DNA of 35,202 nt. Source: Candidatus Paenalcaligenes intestinipullorum (GTDB lineage Bacteria; Pseudomonadota; Gammaproteobacteria; Burkholderiales; Burkholderiaceae_B). The DNA lies in the NCBI GenBank assembly GCA_019120675.1, contig DWUQ01000105.1:1-35202 (forward strand). Reading direction: 5' to 3'. The first letter of the stretch is position 1. The number at the start of each line of letters is the position of its first letter. The notes beneath the pieces are model-generated. The model saw nothing but the letters and a program-made list of their open reading frames with translations, was not told the DNA's origin and did no database searches. Both the position numbers and the translations under genes were made by a program. This document shows positions 10,865 through 21,924 of this stretch, in pieces.

Positions 10865-11344
10865 ATGGCTGGATACTCCAAAAAAAACACCCTGCAGCGC
10901 GAGCAAGGCTCGCATGCGTTACAACGCTGGCTGCAAACGGATACGACTCGTGTATTTGATACCGCTCGTGCATTTTTGCAAGCGGAACGAATTATTGCCC
11001 AAGAAATACCGGGCGCATTAGGCCAACAGTGCAAAGTGGCCTCGTTAGAGGGACAACAAATGCGCTTGGCAGTTCCCAGCCCCGCTCATGCGGCTAAAGC
11101 ACGGCAATTGGCTCCGACCCTAACCCGTGCGCTGCAAGCAGCTGGCTGGGATGTCCACTCAATTAGTGTACAGGTGCAGGCAGCCTTGTATCGCCCCCCT
11201 GTCAGAAAGCAGCCTAGAGCAGTTGTACCAATTGATACGACAGGCGTAGAGGCATTTGCCACACTGGCCCAACAACTGCCCAAAGACGACGCATTAACTA
11301 AAGCGATCAACAAACTGGTGCAGCGCCATCGTCCTAAACAATAA
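10865..11344 (+). CDS. DUF721 family protein (DciA-like)
   Basis: 159 aa. Layout typical of DUF721 proteins next to lpxC/secA in Betaproteobacteria: N-terminal region followed by CKVASLEGQQMRLAVPSPAHAAKARQLAPTLTRAL. Confidence 0.65.
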   Translation: MAGYSKKNTLQREQGSHALQRWLQTDTTRVFDTARAFLQAERIIAQEIPGALGQQCKVASLEGQQMRLAVPSPAHAAKARQLAPTLTRALQAAGWDVHSISVQVQAALYRPPVRKQPRAVVPIDTTGVEAFATLAQQLPKDDALTKAINKLVQRHRPKQ

Positions 11345-11345
11345 A

Positions 11346-11371
11346 TAAGCCAAGCAACTACGCTTGGCTTA
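11346..11371. terminator. Bidirectional terminator between the DUF721 gene (+) and lpxC (-)
   Basis: TAAGCCAAGC-AACTAC-GCTTGGCTTA, 10-bp perfect stem between convergent genes. Confidence 0.7.
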
Positions 11372-11399
11372 ACTTTTCATAGACCTCGTACCCGCATCT

Positions 11400-12323
11400 T
11401 TAGGCTAATTGCCACTCTTGGGCATAGGCGGCAACGGCTTGGTCTTCGGGTGCATAGCTGACGTACTCCCAGCTGTCTTGAGCCGCCAACAACGCGCGAG
11501 CCAACTGGTTGTTGAGATCATGCCCAGACTTCACCGCCACATAACGCGCCACCAGTGGGTGCCCAACCAGATAAAGATCGCCAATGGCATCCAGGATTTT
11601 GTGTTTGACGAATTCGTCGTCGTAACGCAAACCGTCGCTATTGAGCACACGGAACTCGTCGAGAACAATCGCGTTATCAAGGCTACCGCCTCGTGCTAAA
11701 CCCGCGGCTCGCAAGGCCTCAACCTCGCTGGCAAAACCAAAAGTGCGAGCTCGGGCGATGCTTTTTACATAAGAGTCCCGCGCAAAATCCACCTTGGCAA
11801 AATTTGCAGTGGAGTTAATGGCTGGGTGTTGGAAATCAATGGCAAATTCGAGGGCAAAGCCATCGTAAGGCTCTAAACGCGCCCACTTGGCTTGGGAACC
11901 TTCGCCTTCGCGCACCTCAATCGGTTTGAGTACGCGAATAAAACGCTTGGGTACCGAGAGTTCTTTGAGGCCAGCTGAGCGTAGCAAATACACAAAGGTC
12001 CCAGCGCTGCCATCCATGATGGGGACTTCTTCGGCATTGATATCGACATGTAGATTATCAATACCCAAACCTGCTAAGGCCGACATGAGATGTTCGACCG
12101 TCGAGACGCGTACGCCGTCTTTTTGAAGTACAGATGCCATACGCGTGCCACCGACTAAATCTGCCCGTGCGGGGATATCGACGATGGTGTCGAGATCGAC
12201 CCGGTGGAACACAATCCCAGTGTTGGCTTCGGCTGGACGCAAAGTAATGTCTACTCGGCGACCCGAATGTAAGCCCACACCTTTGGTGCTAACAGGCTGA
12301 GAAATAGTACGTTGACGCAGCAT
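11400..12323 (-). CDS. lpxC: UDP-3-O-acyl-N-acetylglucosamine deacetylase LpxC
   Basis: [31 protein letters not shown]...[22 protein letters not shown]...[17 protein letters not shown]. Start assigned to the internal ATG at 12323, matching typical LpxC N-termini; the ORF-track start at 12338 is possible. Confidence 0.95.
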   Translation of the reverse strand: MLRQRTISQPVSTKGVGLHSGRRVDITLRPAEANTGIVFHRVDLDTIVDIPARADLVGGTRMASVLQKDGVRVSTVEHLMSALAGLGIDNLHVDINAEEVPIMDGSAGTFVYLLRSAGLKELSVPKRFIRVLKPIEVREGEGSQAKWARLEPYDGFALEFAIDFQHPAINSTANFAKVDFARDSYVKSIARARTFGFASEVEALRAAGLARGGSLDNAIVLDEFRVLNSDGLRYDDEFVKHKILDAIGDLYLVGHPLVARYVAVKSGHDLNNQLARALLAAQDSWEYVSYAPEDQAVAAYAQEWQLA

Positions 12324-12384
12324 GGTCATAATGAACAAAGACGGTAATTTGCAGACCTATTAGTGTAACTCGAAATACGGCATA

Positions 12385-12414
12385 ACCCTAATTGTAGGTT
12401 GTAAAAAATGTCAA
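12385..12414 (-). promoter_or_regulatory. Candidate sigma70 promoter for lpxC (TTGACA - 18 bp - TAGGGT)
   Basis: Minus strand reads TTGACATTTTTTACAACCTACAATTAGGGT upstream of lpxC; consensus -35, weak -10. Confidence 0.45.
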
Positions 12415-12447
12415 TCAAACTACTGTTACTCCCCAGTCGATATCGCG

Positions 12448-12481
12448 CACAAGGCCAGTGCTTTAAGCAACCAGCCTTGTG
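12448..12481 (-). other. Stem-loop between ftsZ and lpxC
   Basis: CACAAGGC...GCCTTGTG inverted repeat. No clear U-tract, so possibly a processing or mRNA-end structure rather than a canonical terminator. Confidence 0.4.
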
Positions 12482-12532
12482 GTGCGAGAGTTGACCCACG
12501 CTATCGGGGAAAAAGCGCGTTCGTCATGCCAG

Positions 12533-13696
12533 TTAGTCGGCTTGTTTGCGCAAAAAAGCTGGAATGTCAAAATGATCCATACCCGCTGTTTCCAAAGCGC
12601 GTACTTGAGCGGAGGCTTGGCTACGTGGGTTGCGAATAATAGCCGGTACATCGGTGTCGTATTCGGCAGCTGTGACAACGGGCTCGTCGTCGGTGCCGGT
12701 GCGTACCACGTTTTCGGTAGTGTGTACCAATTGTGGGCGAGCCTGAGCACGACCTAAACCTGTTGCAACAACGGTTACACGCAAGTCGTCACCCATGTCA
12801 TCATTGTAGGCATTACCGAAAATCACATTCGCATCCTCGGACGCGTAGCTGCGAATGGTGTCCATGATTTCACGTGTTTCTCGCATTTTCAGATTGCGGC
12901 CAGCAGTGATATTGACCAAGATGCCACGTGCGCCATGCAAATCCACACCTTCGAGTAGTGGGCAAGCAATCGCATGCTCTGCGGCTTCGCGAGCACGATT
13001 CGGCCCAGACGCGACCGCTGTACCCATCATGGCTTGACCTTGTTCGCCCATAATGGTTTTAACGTCTTCAAAGTCAACGTTTACGTTACCTTCCACATTG
13101 ATAATCTCTGCAATACCCGCGCAGGCATTGTGCAGCACATCGTCAGCGGCTTTGAAGCAGTCTTCTTGTGTGGCGTCTTCGTCCATTAGGTCATAGAGCT
13201 TCTCATTGAGCACCACAATGAGCGAATGCACATGCTTGGACAGCTCATCAATGCCGTTTTCAGCCATTTTGAGGCGGCGATTACCTTCGAAATCAAAAGG
13301 CTTAGTCACCACACCAACGGTCAGAATACCGAGCTCTTTGGCAACTTCGGCGACCACTGGGCTCGCGCCCGTACCGGTACCACCGCCCATACCCGCAGTA
13401 ATAAACACCATATGCGCACCATTTAAGGCGGCACGGATTTCTTCGCGTGCTGTTTCAGCGGCAGCGCGTCCTTGTTCTGGCTTAGCGCCGGCACCTAGGC
13501 CAGTGCGACCAAGACGAATTTGCACCGGTGCATCGCTGCTGGCCAGTGCTTGGGAATCGGTGTTGGCGCAGATAAACTCTACTCCACCCACACCTGAGTT
13601 AATCATATGAGTGACCGCGTTGCCACCGGCACCGCCTACTCCGATTACTTTAATGACTGTGCAATTACTGCTTGTCTCCAACATCTCAAAGTTCAT
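12533..13696 (-). CDS. ftsZ: Cell division protein FtsZ
   Basis: Start ATG at 13696 (MNFEMLETSSNCTVIKVIGVGGAGGNAVTHMI). Tubulin signature AGMGGGTGTGASPVVAEVAKE; C-terminal DHFDIPAFLRKQAD. Confidence 0.97.
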   Translation of the reverse strand: MNFEMLETSSNCTVIKVIGVGGAGGNAVTHMINSGVGGVEFICANTDSQALASSDAPVQIRLGRTGLGAGAKPEQGRAAAETAREEIRAALNGAHMVFITAGMGGGTGTGASPVVAEVAKELGILTVGVVTKPFDFEGNRRLKMAENGIDELSKHVHSLIVVLNEKLYDLMDEDATQEDCFKAADDVLHNACAGIAEIINVEGNVNVDFEDVKTIMGEQGQAMMGTAVASGPNRAREAAEHAIACPLLEGVDLHGARGILVNITAGRNLKMRETREIMDTIRSYASEDANVIFGNAYNDDMGDDLRVTVVATGLGRAQARPQLVHTTENVVRTGTDDEPVVTAAEYDTDVPAIIRNPRSQASAQVRALETAGMDHFDIPAFLRKQAD

Positions 13697-13723
13697 GATG
13701 AAACTCCCTCGCAAAAACAATTT

Positions 13724-13739
13724 GGCAAGTTCACTTGCC
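13724..13739 (-). other. Stem-loop B in the ftsA-ftsZ spacer
   Basis: GGCAAGT-TC-ACTTGCC, 7-bp perfect repeat. On the minus strand it is followed by AAATTGTTTTT and lies just 5' of the ftsZ ribosome-binding region. Confidence 0.55.
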
Positions 13740-13747
13740 CCCCGAAA

Positions 13748-13776
13748 GTGGCTTTGAATGCGCGACTCAAAGCCAC
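13748..13776 (-). other. Stem-loop A in the ftsA-ftsZ spacer
   Basis: GTGGCTTTGA-ATGCGCGAC-TCAAAGCCAC, 10-bp perfect inverted repeat immediately after the ftsA stop. Confidence 0.6.
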
Positions 13777-13784
13777 CTAACCTT

Positions 13785-15011
13785 TTAACTTATAAACCAT
13801 TCTTTCATGCGCTCAAAGAGTGACTTGACGCCCCCTTTTTGTTGCGAAACTTTACGTCCACGCGCTTGCTGAGTCCGTGCTTCCATCAGCAAACCCATTG
13901 CTGTCGAAAATCGTGGGTTGCGCATGACATCGGCTAAGCTGCCATCGTAGGCAGGGGCTGCAACCCGTACCGGCTTCATAAATACATCTTCGGCTACTTC
14001 CACAATACCGGGCAGCATTGATGCGCCACCGGTTAACACAACGCCTGAGGCGACTAAGTCTTCGTAGCCAGAGTTACGTAGGCTGGCGAGCACTTGACTG
14101 AACATTTCCTCGACACGCGGCTCAATAATGGCTCCGAGTGCTTGGCGTTTTACTTGACGGTTAGGTCGATCTCCCAAACCGGGCACTTCGATTAGCTCCT
14201 CAGCATTGGCTAAGGTTTGCTTGGCTAAACCAAACCGTAATTTGATTTCCTCAGCATCCGGTGTTGGCGTGCGTAACATGGCGGCAATATCGCTGGTAAT
14301 GTGATCCCCTGCAATGGCGATCACATCGGTATGCCGAATCGCACCAGCGGTATAAACCGCAATATCGGTCGTGCCACCACCAATATCAATGAGCACCACC
14401 CCGAGCTCTTTTTCATCGATAGTGAGGCATGCAAGGCTGGAAGCAAGTGGTTGTAAAATTAAATCCTGCACTTCTAGACCGCAACGGCGCACGCACTTGA
14501 CGATATTTTGTGCAGCGCTCACCGAGCCGGTCACAATATGCACTTGCACCTCAAGGCGCAACCCACTCATTCCGATTGGATCACGAATACCATGCTGGGA
14601 ATCCACAACAAACTCTTGAGTCAGCACATGAAGGATTTGTTTATCCGCAGAGACATTAATCGCTTGTGCAGTATCGACCACTCGGCTGACATCCGTTGAC
14701 GTGACCTCTTTGTCTTTGACCGCTACCATGCCGCTGGAATTTAAGCTTTCAATATGGCTGCCTGCAATACCCGTATAGACTTCGCGAATTTTACAATCCG
14801 CCATGAGCTCGGCCTCTTCGAGCGCGCGTTGTATCGAGTTGACGGTGGCTTCGATATTCACGACGACGCCCTTACGCATACCTTGTGATTCGTGCTGTCC
14901 CAAACCTAATACCTCGAAGCGTCCGTTCGGTAGCACCTCTGCCACCACAGCGACGACTTTGCTCGTGCCGATATCGAGCGCAACGATGAGGTCTTTAATA
15001 TCTCGCGTCAT
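13785..15011 (-). CDS. ftsA: Cell division protein FtsA
   Basis: 408 aa. MTRDIKDLIVALDIGTSKVVAVVAEV; VVLIDIGGGTTDIAVYTAGAI; VVLTGGASMLPGIVEVAE. Confidence 0.96.
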   Translation of the reverse strand: MTRDIKDLIVALDIGTSKVVAVVAEVLPNGRFEVLGLGQHESQGMRKGVVVNIEATVNSIQRALEEAELMADCKIREVYTGIAGSHIESLNSSGMVAVKDKEVTSTDVSRVVDTAQAINVSADKQILHVLTQEFVVDSQHGIRDPIGMSGLRLEVQVHIVTGSVSAAQNIVKCVRRCGLEVQDLILQPLASSLACLTIDEKELGVVLIDIGGGTTDIAVYTAGAIRHTDVIAIAGDHITSDIAAMLRTPTPDAEEIKLRFGLAKQTLANAEELIEVPGLGDRPNRQVKRQALGAIIEPRVEEMFSQVLASLRNSGYEDLVASGVVLTGGASMLPGIVEVAEDVFMKPVRVAAPAYDGSLADVMRNPRFSTAMGLLMEARTQQARGRKVSQQKGGVKSLFERMKEWFIS

Positions 15012-15013
15012 AA

Positions 15014-15808
15014 CTATTGTTTCACTGATGTAATTGTTTGAGGATCTAGCACAATCGCAAACCCATCTTTATATCGTAAATCGGCACTGGCGATACGTCG
15101 CTCTCCAAGCCGCTCGGCCAAACTCGGCCAAATCTGTACAAACCGTTGCATCCGCTCAGCAAACTGTACTGCACCGGAGCGCCCATGGGGGTCCGCGATG
15201 TCAGCGGCGGGATCGCGACCTAAATTTAACCGTACCCCATCTGACAGCACCACTTCCCAAGCATAGCGAGGACTTAAACTCACTTCACGTATATTCAGAC
15301 CTAAAGGAGCCACCCAACGGGCTAACTCTGCGTAACGCTGCACGACCAAACGCTCTGACGATGCGGGACCATTGAGCTGCGGCAGCACCAAGCCATCGGC
15401 CAGAACCGCCTCATTCGCGACAAACGCTTCGCCCCATGTATTGATCATTTCCCCTTCATTCCAATACGCTAGAGGCTGCTGCTCCTCGATGTGCACGACT
15501 AAGCGGTCGGGCCATACGCGTTTGATGCGTGCCTTACGGACCCAAGGCGCGCTTTCTACTACTTTGCGCACCTGATTCAAATCCATACTAAAAAAATTAC
15601 CGCTCAACCGACCTGCAATGGTCGCCTCGACGGTCGTGGGGCTAACGTATTGCAAACTGGCCTCTTCCATCGGTAGCAACTCTACATGGCGAATTGTAAA
15701 ATACGGGCGATGTAAGGCCCAATACAACGCAGCAAGCAACATCGCCCCTACCGCTAAAGCGGTAAGCAAATTCGCAATAAAGTTGGTTAACCGAGGATCC
15801 GAAAACAC
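15014..15808 (-). CDS. ftsQ: Cell division protein FtsQ
   Basis: 264 aa between ftsA and ddlB. One TM segment, POTRA-like region (FTIRHVELLPMEEASLQYVSPTTVEATIAGRLSGNFFSMDLNQVRKVVESAPWVRKARIKRVWPDRLVVHIEEQQPLAYWN). Confidence 0.93.
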   Translation of the reverse strand: MFSDPRLTNFIANLLTALAVGAMLLAALYWALHRPYFTIRHVELLPMEEASLQYVSPTTVEATIAGRLSGNFFSMDLNQVRKVVESAPWVRKARIKRVWPDRLVVHIEEQQPLAYWNEGEMINTWGEAFVANEAVLADGLVLPQLNGPASSERLVVQRYAELARWVAPLGLNIREVSLSPRYAWEVVLSDGVRLNLGRDPAADIADPHGRSGAVQFAERMQRFVQIWPSLAERLGERRIASADLRYKDGFAIVLDPQTITSVKQ

Positions 15809-15814
15809 CAGTCG

Positions 15815-16768
15815 TCACTCCGGCAAACGTGACACCGCACGTATTTTCAAACTGGCTGAGGCTAAAATCTTGACGCAGAGTTCATTAAACTCAATTCCGA
15901 CCGCTTTAGCCCCCATCGGTACTAACGAATGGCTGGTCATTCCGGGCGAGGTGTTGACCTCCAATAACCAAGGCTGATGCTGCACATCCAACATAAAATC
16001 TACACGCGCCCACCCTTCGCAGCCTACACTGCGATACGCTTCCACAGCCAAACGCTGTATCTCGCCTGTTAACGCTTCTGGTAACTCAGCTGGGCAATAG
16101 TACTGTGTGGCGTCACTGAGGTATTTATGCTCAAAGTCATAGTTGCCACCAGGTGCCACAATCTCGATGACTGGTAACGCATAGGCCTCTGGACCTGCCC
16201 CGAGCACCGGCACGGTTAACTCCCGCCCAGCAATAAACTGCTCGGCCAACACGTGCGCATCAAAACGTGAAGCCAATGCATAGGCATCATCGAGCTGGCC
16301 AAGGTGATCAATTTTACTAAAGCCTACCGTCGAGCCCTCATGAGGGGGCTTTAAAATAAAGGGCAAAGCAAGCCGTTGGCCGACACGAGCAAGGTCATCT
16401 TGGGAACGCAGCAACACAAAATCGGGCGTGGGCAAGCCTTGCTGTAGCCAGATCTGCTTGGTCATGGTTTTGTCCATGGCCAAACTAGAAGCCATCACCC
16501 CACTGCCTGTGTAAGGGATATTTAAAAGCTCCAAGGCGCCTTGCAGCGTACCATCTTCACCATAACGACCGTGTAATGCAATAAACACCCGATCAAAAGC
16601 TTGGGCGGCTAAGTCACTAAGACTGTGCTCACCCGTATCAAAAAGATGCGCATCAATACCAGACGCACGTAAGGCTTGGCAGACAGCCTGCCCCGACATT
16701 AAAGAGACCTCACGCTCTGCTGAGCGCCCACCGTAGAGCACCCCTACTTTACCAAAGTTCTGACTCAT
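15815..16768 (-). CDS. ddlB: D-alanine--D-alanine ligase
   Basis: 317 aa. [80 protein letters not shown]. Confidence 0.96.
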   Translation of the reverse strand: MSQNFGKVGVLYGGRSAEREVSLMSGQAVCQALRASGIDAHLFDTGEHSLSDLAAQAFDRVFIALHGRYGEDGTLQGALELLNIPYTGSGVMASSLAMDKTMTKQIWLQQGLPTPDFVLLRSQDDLARVGQRLALPFILKPPHEGSTVGFSKIDHLGQLDDAYALASRFDAHVLAEQFIAGRELTVPVLGAGPEAYALPVIEIVAPGGNYDFEHKYLSDATQYYCPAELPEALTGEIQRLAVEAYRSVGCEGWARVDFMLDVQHQPWLLEVNTSPGMTSHSLVPMGAKAVGIEFNELCVKILASASLKIRAVSRLPE

Positions 16769-18171
16769 GCCAACTCCTTTAAACGCGTTGGTACGCGACT
16801 AATACTGCCTGCACCCATTGTCAGCACCACATCGCCATCGCGTACAAAATCGAGAATGGCTTGGGGCATGTCTTCGATATTGGCGATGAATACGGGCTCA
16901 ACTCGGCCAGCAACTCGAATCGCACGGCTCAACGCACGGCCGTCGGCAGCAATAACGGGTGCCTCGCCTGCGGCATAAACCTCGCTCAGCAATACCGCAT
17001 CCGCGGCACTAAGAACTTGCACAAAATCCTCAAAGCAGTCTCGGGTTCGGGTATAACGATGGGGCTGAAAGGCCAATACAATGCGGCGATCGGGCCAAGC
17101 ACCTCGTGCCGCAGCTAAGGTTGCTGCCATTTCATTGGGATGATGGCCATAGTCATCCACTACGGTGAAGTACCCACCGCCATTTTTAGCGCTAACGGGT
17201 AGGTCACCAATTTGGGCAAAGCGTCTGCCTACTCCAGTAAACTGTTTGAGTGCACGGGCAATTGCCTCGTCAGAAACGCCTAACTCTGTTGCCACTGCAA
17301 TCGCTGCCAAGGCATTCAGTACATTATGCTTACCAGGTAGATTCAGTACGACCGACAAAATAGGCAGCTCACCCACGCTGCTAGTACGGGTCACATCAAA
17401 ATGCATTTGCGTGCCCACACTGCGTAAGTTGATCGCACGCACTTGGGCAGGTTGATCAATGCCATAGGTGGTGACGGGACGCGATACAAATGGAATGACC
17501 TCTCGGACATTTGGATCATCCATACAAAGAATGGCACTGCCGTAAAAAGGCAACTTTTGGGTGAACTCAATAAATGCGGTTTTTAGCTGGGCCACATCAT
17601 GGCCATAGGTGTCCATATGGTCCACATCAATGTTCGTGATGATTGCCATGACGGGCAGCAAATGCAAGAAAGAAGCATCCGACTCATCCGCCTCCACCAC
17701 CATGTACTCGCCTTCACCAAGCTTAGCGTTTGCACCCGCTGAGTTTAAGCGCCCCCCAATGACGAAAGTCGGGTCCAAGTCCCCTGCGGCTAATACACTG
17801 GCCAAGAGGCTCGTAGTGGTGGTTTTGCCATGAGTACCCGCTACCGCGATGCCACGTCGCAGACGCATCAACTCGGCCAGCATCAAGGCTCGCGGTACGA
17901 CGGGAATACGTGCCGCACGAGCGGCCAACACCTCTGGGTTATCACCTGTAATCGCGGTAGATACAACGACTGCACTCATGCCTTGTACGTTTTCAGCCGC
18001 GTGACCAATCACGATCCGTGCGCCCAGCTCAGCCAAGCGCCGCGTAACGGTGCTTTCTTGCATATCGGAGCCACTAATGGCATAGCCAAGATTCAGCATG
18101 ACCTCGGCAATACCGCTCATGCCTGAGCCACCGATCCCTATAAAGTGTAAATGCTTAATGCGGTGTTTCAT
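16765..18171 (-). CDS. murC: UDP-N-acetylmuramate--L-alanine ligase MurC
   Basis: [65 protein letters not shown]. Start reassigned to ATG at 18171 (ATGA overlap with murG stop). Confidence 0.96.
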   Translation of the reverse strand: MKHRIKHLHFIGIGGSGMSGIAEVMLNLGYAISGSDMQESTVTRRLAELGARIVIGHAAENVQGMSAVVVSTAITGDNPEVLAARAARIPVVPRALMLAELMRLRRGIAVAGTHGKTTTTSLLASVLAAGDLDPTFVIGGRLNSAGANAKLGEGEYMVVEADESDASFLHLLPVMAIITNIDVDHMDTYGHDVAQLKTAFIEFTQKLPFYGSAILCMDDPNVREVIPFVSRPVTTYGIDQPAQVRAINLRSVGTQMHFDVTRTSSVGELPILSVVLNLPGKHNVLNALAAIAVATELGVSDEAIARALKQFTGVGRRFAQIGDLPVSAKNGGGYFTVVDDYGHHPNEMAATLAAARGAWPDRRIVLAFQPHRYTRTRDCFEDFVQVLSAADAVLLSEVYAAGEAPVIAADGRALSRAIRVAGRVEPVFIANIEDMPQAILDFVRDGDVVLTMGAGSISRVPTRLKELA

Positions 18172-19241
18172 CCCGCTCTCCTCTGAGCCAACTGTGTACA
18201 CACGTCAGCAATTTTTTCGGTAGCTTGCAACTGGGCGTGCTCTTGAGCGTGCGCCCCCACTTGAGCCAGTTCGCCTCGATTCCGCTCAACGAGCCAACGC
18301 GCTAACCACTCGGGGCTAAGGTCGTCTTGTTTTTGTAACCAGCCCGCTGCGCAATGCGTTAGGTAATTCGCGTTCGCGGTCTGATGGTCATCAATGGCAT
18401 GGGGTAACGGCACAAATAAAGCGGGCACACCGGCAGCCGCTATCTCGGCTACGGTCATCGCCCCTGCTCGGCAAATAACCAAATCGGCATCGCCCATCGC
18501 AGCCGCCATATCGTCAATAAACGCCGGGCATTCGGCCGCAACGCCTAACTCGCGATACTGCTTGCGCACGGCTTCGGCGTGCTGCGTACCCGCTTGGTGG
18601 ATAATATAGGGCCGCTGCGCAACCGGTATCTGCGAAACAGCACGAGGCACAACTCGATTAAGTGGTGCCGCCCCAAGGCTACCGCCCACCACTAATACGC
18701 GTAGTGGACCACTACGGGCAGCAAAACGTTGTGCTGGACTTGGTAAGTGCTTGAAGCTCTCTCGCACAGGGTTCCCCACCACCACGGCACTCCGTAATGC
18801 ACCAGGAAAACCGACAAGACTGCGTTTCGCCAATTTGGCTAACCAGCGATTAGCGGTACCAACCACTGCATTTTGTTCGTGCACCACTAACGGTATTCGT
18901 GCCAACCACGCCGCCACGCCTCCTGGGAAAGCCACATAGCCGCCCATGCCTAAGACCACATCCGGCTGAATGCGCTTTAGGCTGCGTCGCGCAGAGCAAA
19001 TGGCACGTGTTAGCGTAAAAGGCAATTTTAGTAGCGTAGTCAAGCCTTTGCCTCGTACACCAGCAAAACGTAACGGCTCCAAAGGAATATGCTGTGGTGG
19101 GACTAACCGCCCTTCCATACGCTCAGGATGGCCCAGCCACACGACGTTCCAGCCTCGTTGTTGCATGGTTTTGGCCACCGCAAGGCCCGGCATAATATGA
19201 CCGCCCGTACCGCCTGCCATGATTAACAGTGTTTTACTCAT
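18168..19241 (-). CDS. murG: UDP-N-acetylglucosamine--undecaprenyl-PP-MurNAc-pentapeptide transferase MurG
   Basis: 357 aa. [77 protein letters not shown]. Confidence 0.96.
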   Translation of the reverse strand: MSKTLLIMAGGTGGHIMPGLAVAKTMQQRGWNVVWLGHPERMEGRLVPPQHIPLEPLRFAGVRGKGLTTLLKLPFTLTRAICSARRSLKRIQPDVVLGMGGYVAFPGGVAAWLARIPLVVHEQNAVVGTANRWLAKLAKRSLVGFPGALRSAVVVGNPVRESFKHLPSPAQRFAARSGPLRVLVVGGSLGAAPLNRVVPRAVSQIPVAQRPYIIHQAGTQHAEAVRKQYRELGVAAECPAFIDDMAAAMGDADLVICRAGAMTVAEIAAAGVPALFVPLPHAIDDHQTANANYLTHCAAGWLQKQDDLSPEWLARWLVERNRGELAQVGAHAQEHAQLQATEKIADVCTQLAQRRAG

Positions 19242-20431
19242 ACGCGCCGGCCCACCATCATGCTTCGGTTTTCAAAATCCACGCGCAACAGCATGGCAAA
19301 AGCCGCTAAATTCATGACCACACCTGTCCCACCGTAGCTTACCAATGGCAACGTCAGGCCTTTGGTCGGCAATAAGCCAAAACACACTCCAATATTGATA
19401 AAGGTTTGAATGGCAAACCAAATGCCCACACCATGGGCCACGAGTGCGCTAAAAAGACGCTCATTAGCAATGGCTTGATGAGCAATCTGAAACGCCCGAT
19501 GCACCACAAACACAAAAGCCAGTATTAACAAGGCCACCCCAAAAAAGCCCAGCTCTTCACCAATGACCGCAACGATAAAGTCGGTGTGCGCTTCAGGCAA
19601 ATAATGCAGCTTTTCAACGCTGGAGCCGATGCCAACACCAAACCACTCTCCTCGTCCTAAGGCAATCAAAGAGTGGGACAACTGGTAAGCGCTTCCATAG
19701 GCGTTGTCTGGATTCCATGGGTCCAAATACACCAAGAAACGTTGTACCCGCCAAGGTGACACCCAGACCATCATTAAAAATAATGCGCACATCAGCACAA
19801 TTAGGCCGGTAATGTACTTTTTATTCATGCCACCGATAAACAACAAACCAATCGCAATGGCCACGATGACGATCACCGCGCCCAAATCAGGCTCCATAAT
19901 GATTAATCCAGCCACCACCCCCAAACTCAGCACAATAGGGGCTAAGCCTCGTAAAAACGTGCCCATATAAGCCTGCTTGCGCTCGATGTAATACGCCACA
20001 AACAAAATCATCGCCACCTTCATGAGCTCAGAAGGCTGGAAATTAATGGGTCCTAGCGGCAACCAGCGACGCGCCCCATTCACCGTACGCCCAACACCTG
20101 GAATCAGCACCAACAACAACAAAAGCAAGCTAATAATAAATATTGGCAAGGCCAGTTTGCGCCAGACTTGCATGGGCACGCTGGCTACAAACAACGCGCC
20201 CACCAGCCCTATCGTGACAAAAGCCGTATGACGAATGACAAAATAATAACGGCCATAATTGGCATAACGCGGGCCATCCGCTAACGCAATGGAGGCCGAG
20301 TACACCATCAACAACCCAAAGCCCACTAAAGCAATACCGACTAATAAAAGCTTTGCGTCAAGCGTAGGCGCTGCCGTACGTGAGGTCGGCTGGCTTTTGA
20401 ATAAAGCGCTGAAATCACCCAACATACTCAT
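19238..20431 (-). CDS. ftsW: Probable peptidoglycan glycosyltransferase FtsW
   Basis: SEDS signatures: [72 protein letters not shown] at 20431 gives an ATGA overlap with the murD stop. Confidence 0.95.
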   Translation of the reverse strand: MSMLGDFSALFKSQPTSRTAAPTLDAKLLLVGIALVGFGLLMVYSASIALADGPRYANYGRYYFVIRHTAFVTIGLVGALFVASVPMQVWRKLALPIFIISLLLLLLVLIPGVGRTVNGARRWLPLGPINFQPSELMKVAMILFVAYYIERKQAYMGTFLRGLAPIVLSLGVVAGLIIMEPDLGAVIVIVAIAIGLLFIGGMNKKYITGLIVLMCALFLMMVWVSPWRVQRFLVYLDPWNPDNAYGSAYQLSHSLIALGRGEWFGVGIGSSVEKLHYLPEAHTDFIVAVIGEELGFFGVALLILAFVFVVHRAFQIAHQAIANERLFSALVAHGVGIWFAIQTFINIGVCFGLLPTKGLTLPLVSYGGTGVVMNLAAFAMLLRVDFENRSMMVGRRV

Positions 20432-21924
20432 ACCACCTCCCCTGCTTGCAGCGCCAAGGCTTCCACGCACTGCGCAAAGCACTGACCGCGCTCTTGGTAG
20501 TTGGCAAACATATCGAGGCTCGCGCAGGCTGGAGACAGCAGCACCACATCCCCTGCTTGCGCAAGCTCGGCCGCCTGAGTGACGGCCTCAGTTAACGTCG
20601 CCACCTTTACTACTGGAAAGTCCGCAGCGTTTAGCACTTGCTGAATGCGTGCCGCATCTTGACCGAGCACGACAACGCCTCGCACGGACGTTTTATTTAG
20701 TGCTTCGGCAAGAGGCATGAAGTCTTGGCCTTTACCTACACCGCCTGCAATGAGCACCACAGGTTGCTGGAGACCAGTCAATGCCGCAACAGTGGCCCCG
20801 ACATTGGTGCCCTTGCTGTCATTGATATACCCCACGCCTTGACAGCTACGCAGCCACTGCATCCGATGAGGCTCGCCCTCGTAAGTACTGAGTGCCGACA
20901 GCAGCGCATCCCAATCCGCGCAGACACTGTGCGCGAGCGCCAAGGCGGCTAAGGCGTTACTTAAATTATGCTGACCGTGCAGACGCAGACTGCTGACTTC
21001 TAATAAATTGTCTATTTGATGCGCCGGTTGACGTTGAGCTTCAGCATGCAGCGACTCTGCCAAGGCATACGCCAAAAACTGTAAGGGGCCGACGCCCTGT
21101 AACCCCATATCACCACCCAGGAGCGGTGTATTCAAGCCAAAGCTACGTACGTTGGATGAGGTAAAGTCTGCTACCAACGCCGCTCTATTCGAATCGTCAC
21201 GATTCACCACCCAAGTTTGCGCGCTCGTGTAAATACGCGCTTTATCAGCTTGGTAGGCTTCCATGGAGCCGTGCCAGTCGCTGTGATCTTGAGACAGATT
21301 CAGCACCGTCGCCGCATGAAACTCTAAGGATCGCAACCAGTGCAATTGAAAGCTTGAAAGCTCCAGCACCCACACCTGAGGCAAGCTACCCGCTTGCATA
21401 CGCTGCGCTAACACACTAAGCGTGGCGGGACTGATGTTCCCTGCGACCACCACATCCCTATCACAAGCGTTCAGCATATGACGAGTCAGCTGGGTGACAG
21501 TGGTCTTGCCATTAGTGCCAGTAATGCCGATAACCTTAGGCGTATACCCTTGGCCCGCCAGGTCCCTCAACGCCAAGGCAAACAGCTCGACCTCATTCAT
21601 AACCTGAATGGACTGAGTATGCGCCAAGGCCAACAACTCACGTATCCCTGCCTGCAAGGGGGACAAACCAGGGCTGATTACAATGCGGACGACCTGCTCC
21701 AATACCTCAGGCTGCAACGCGGCATCGCCCTCAACCAGCTCAATCCGATCTGGAAAGCGTTGTTTTAGATTATGGCTGGCAGCTAAACCCACGCGGGTAT
21801 CGGCTAGACGTAACTCCCCTGCTCCCTGCTGTAGGCACCACTGTGCCGCAGCCACGCCAGTTTCTCCCATTCCCAGAATGAGAGTTTTGCCGGTAAGGGA
21901 TAAGGAGGGAAAGTGATAATTCAT
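20428..21924 (-). CDS. murD: UDP-N-acetylmuramoylalanine--D-glutamate ligase MurD
   Basis: [72 protein letters not shown]. Start reassigned to ATG at 21924, at the mraY stop. Confidence 0.95.
   Translation of the reverse strand: MNYHFPSLSLTGKTLILGMGETGVAAAQWCLQQGAGELRLADTRVGLAASHNLKQRFPDRIELVEGDAALQPEVLEQVVRIVISPGLSPLQAGIRELLALAHTQSIQVMNEVELFALALRDLAGQGYTPKVIGITGTNGKTTVTQLTRHMLNACDRDVVVAGNISPATLSVLAQRMQAGSLPQVWVLELSSFQLHWLRSLEFHAATVLNLSQDHSDWHGSMEAYQADKARIYTSAQTWVVNRDDSNRAALVADFTSSNVRSFGLNTPLLGGDMGLQGVGPLQFLAYALAESLHAEAQRQPAHQIDNLLEVSSLRLHGQHNLSNALAALALAHSVCADWDALLSALSTYEGEPHRMQWLRSCQGVGYINDSKGTNVGATVAALTGLQQPVVLIAGGVGKGQDFMPLAEALNKTSVRGVVVLGQDAARIQQVLNAADFPVVKVATLTEAVTQAAELAQAGDVVLLSPACASLDMFANYQERGQCFAQCVEALALQAGEVV

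Noticed and set aside
13206-13610. 134 aa plus-strand ORF antisense to ftsZ
   Set aside because: Arises from the codon bias of ftsZ on the other strand; no recognisable domain. The same reasoning applies to the other short antisense ORFs inside secA, ftsA, murC, ftsW, murD and murEF.
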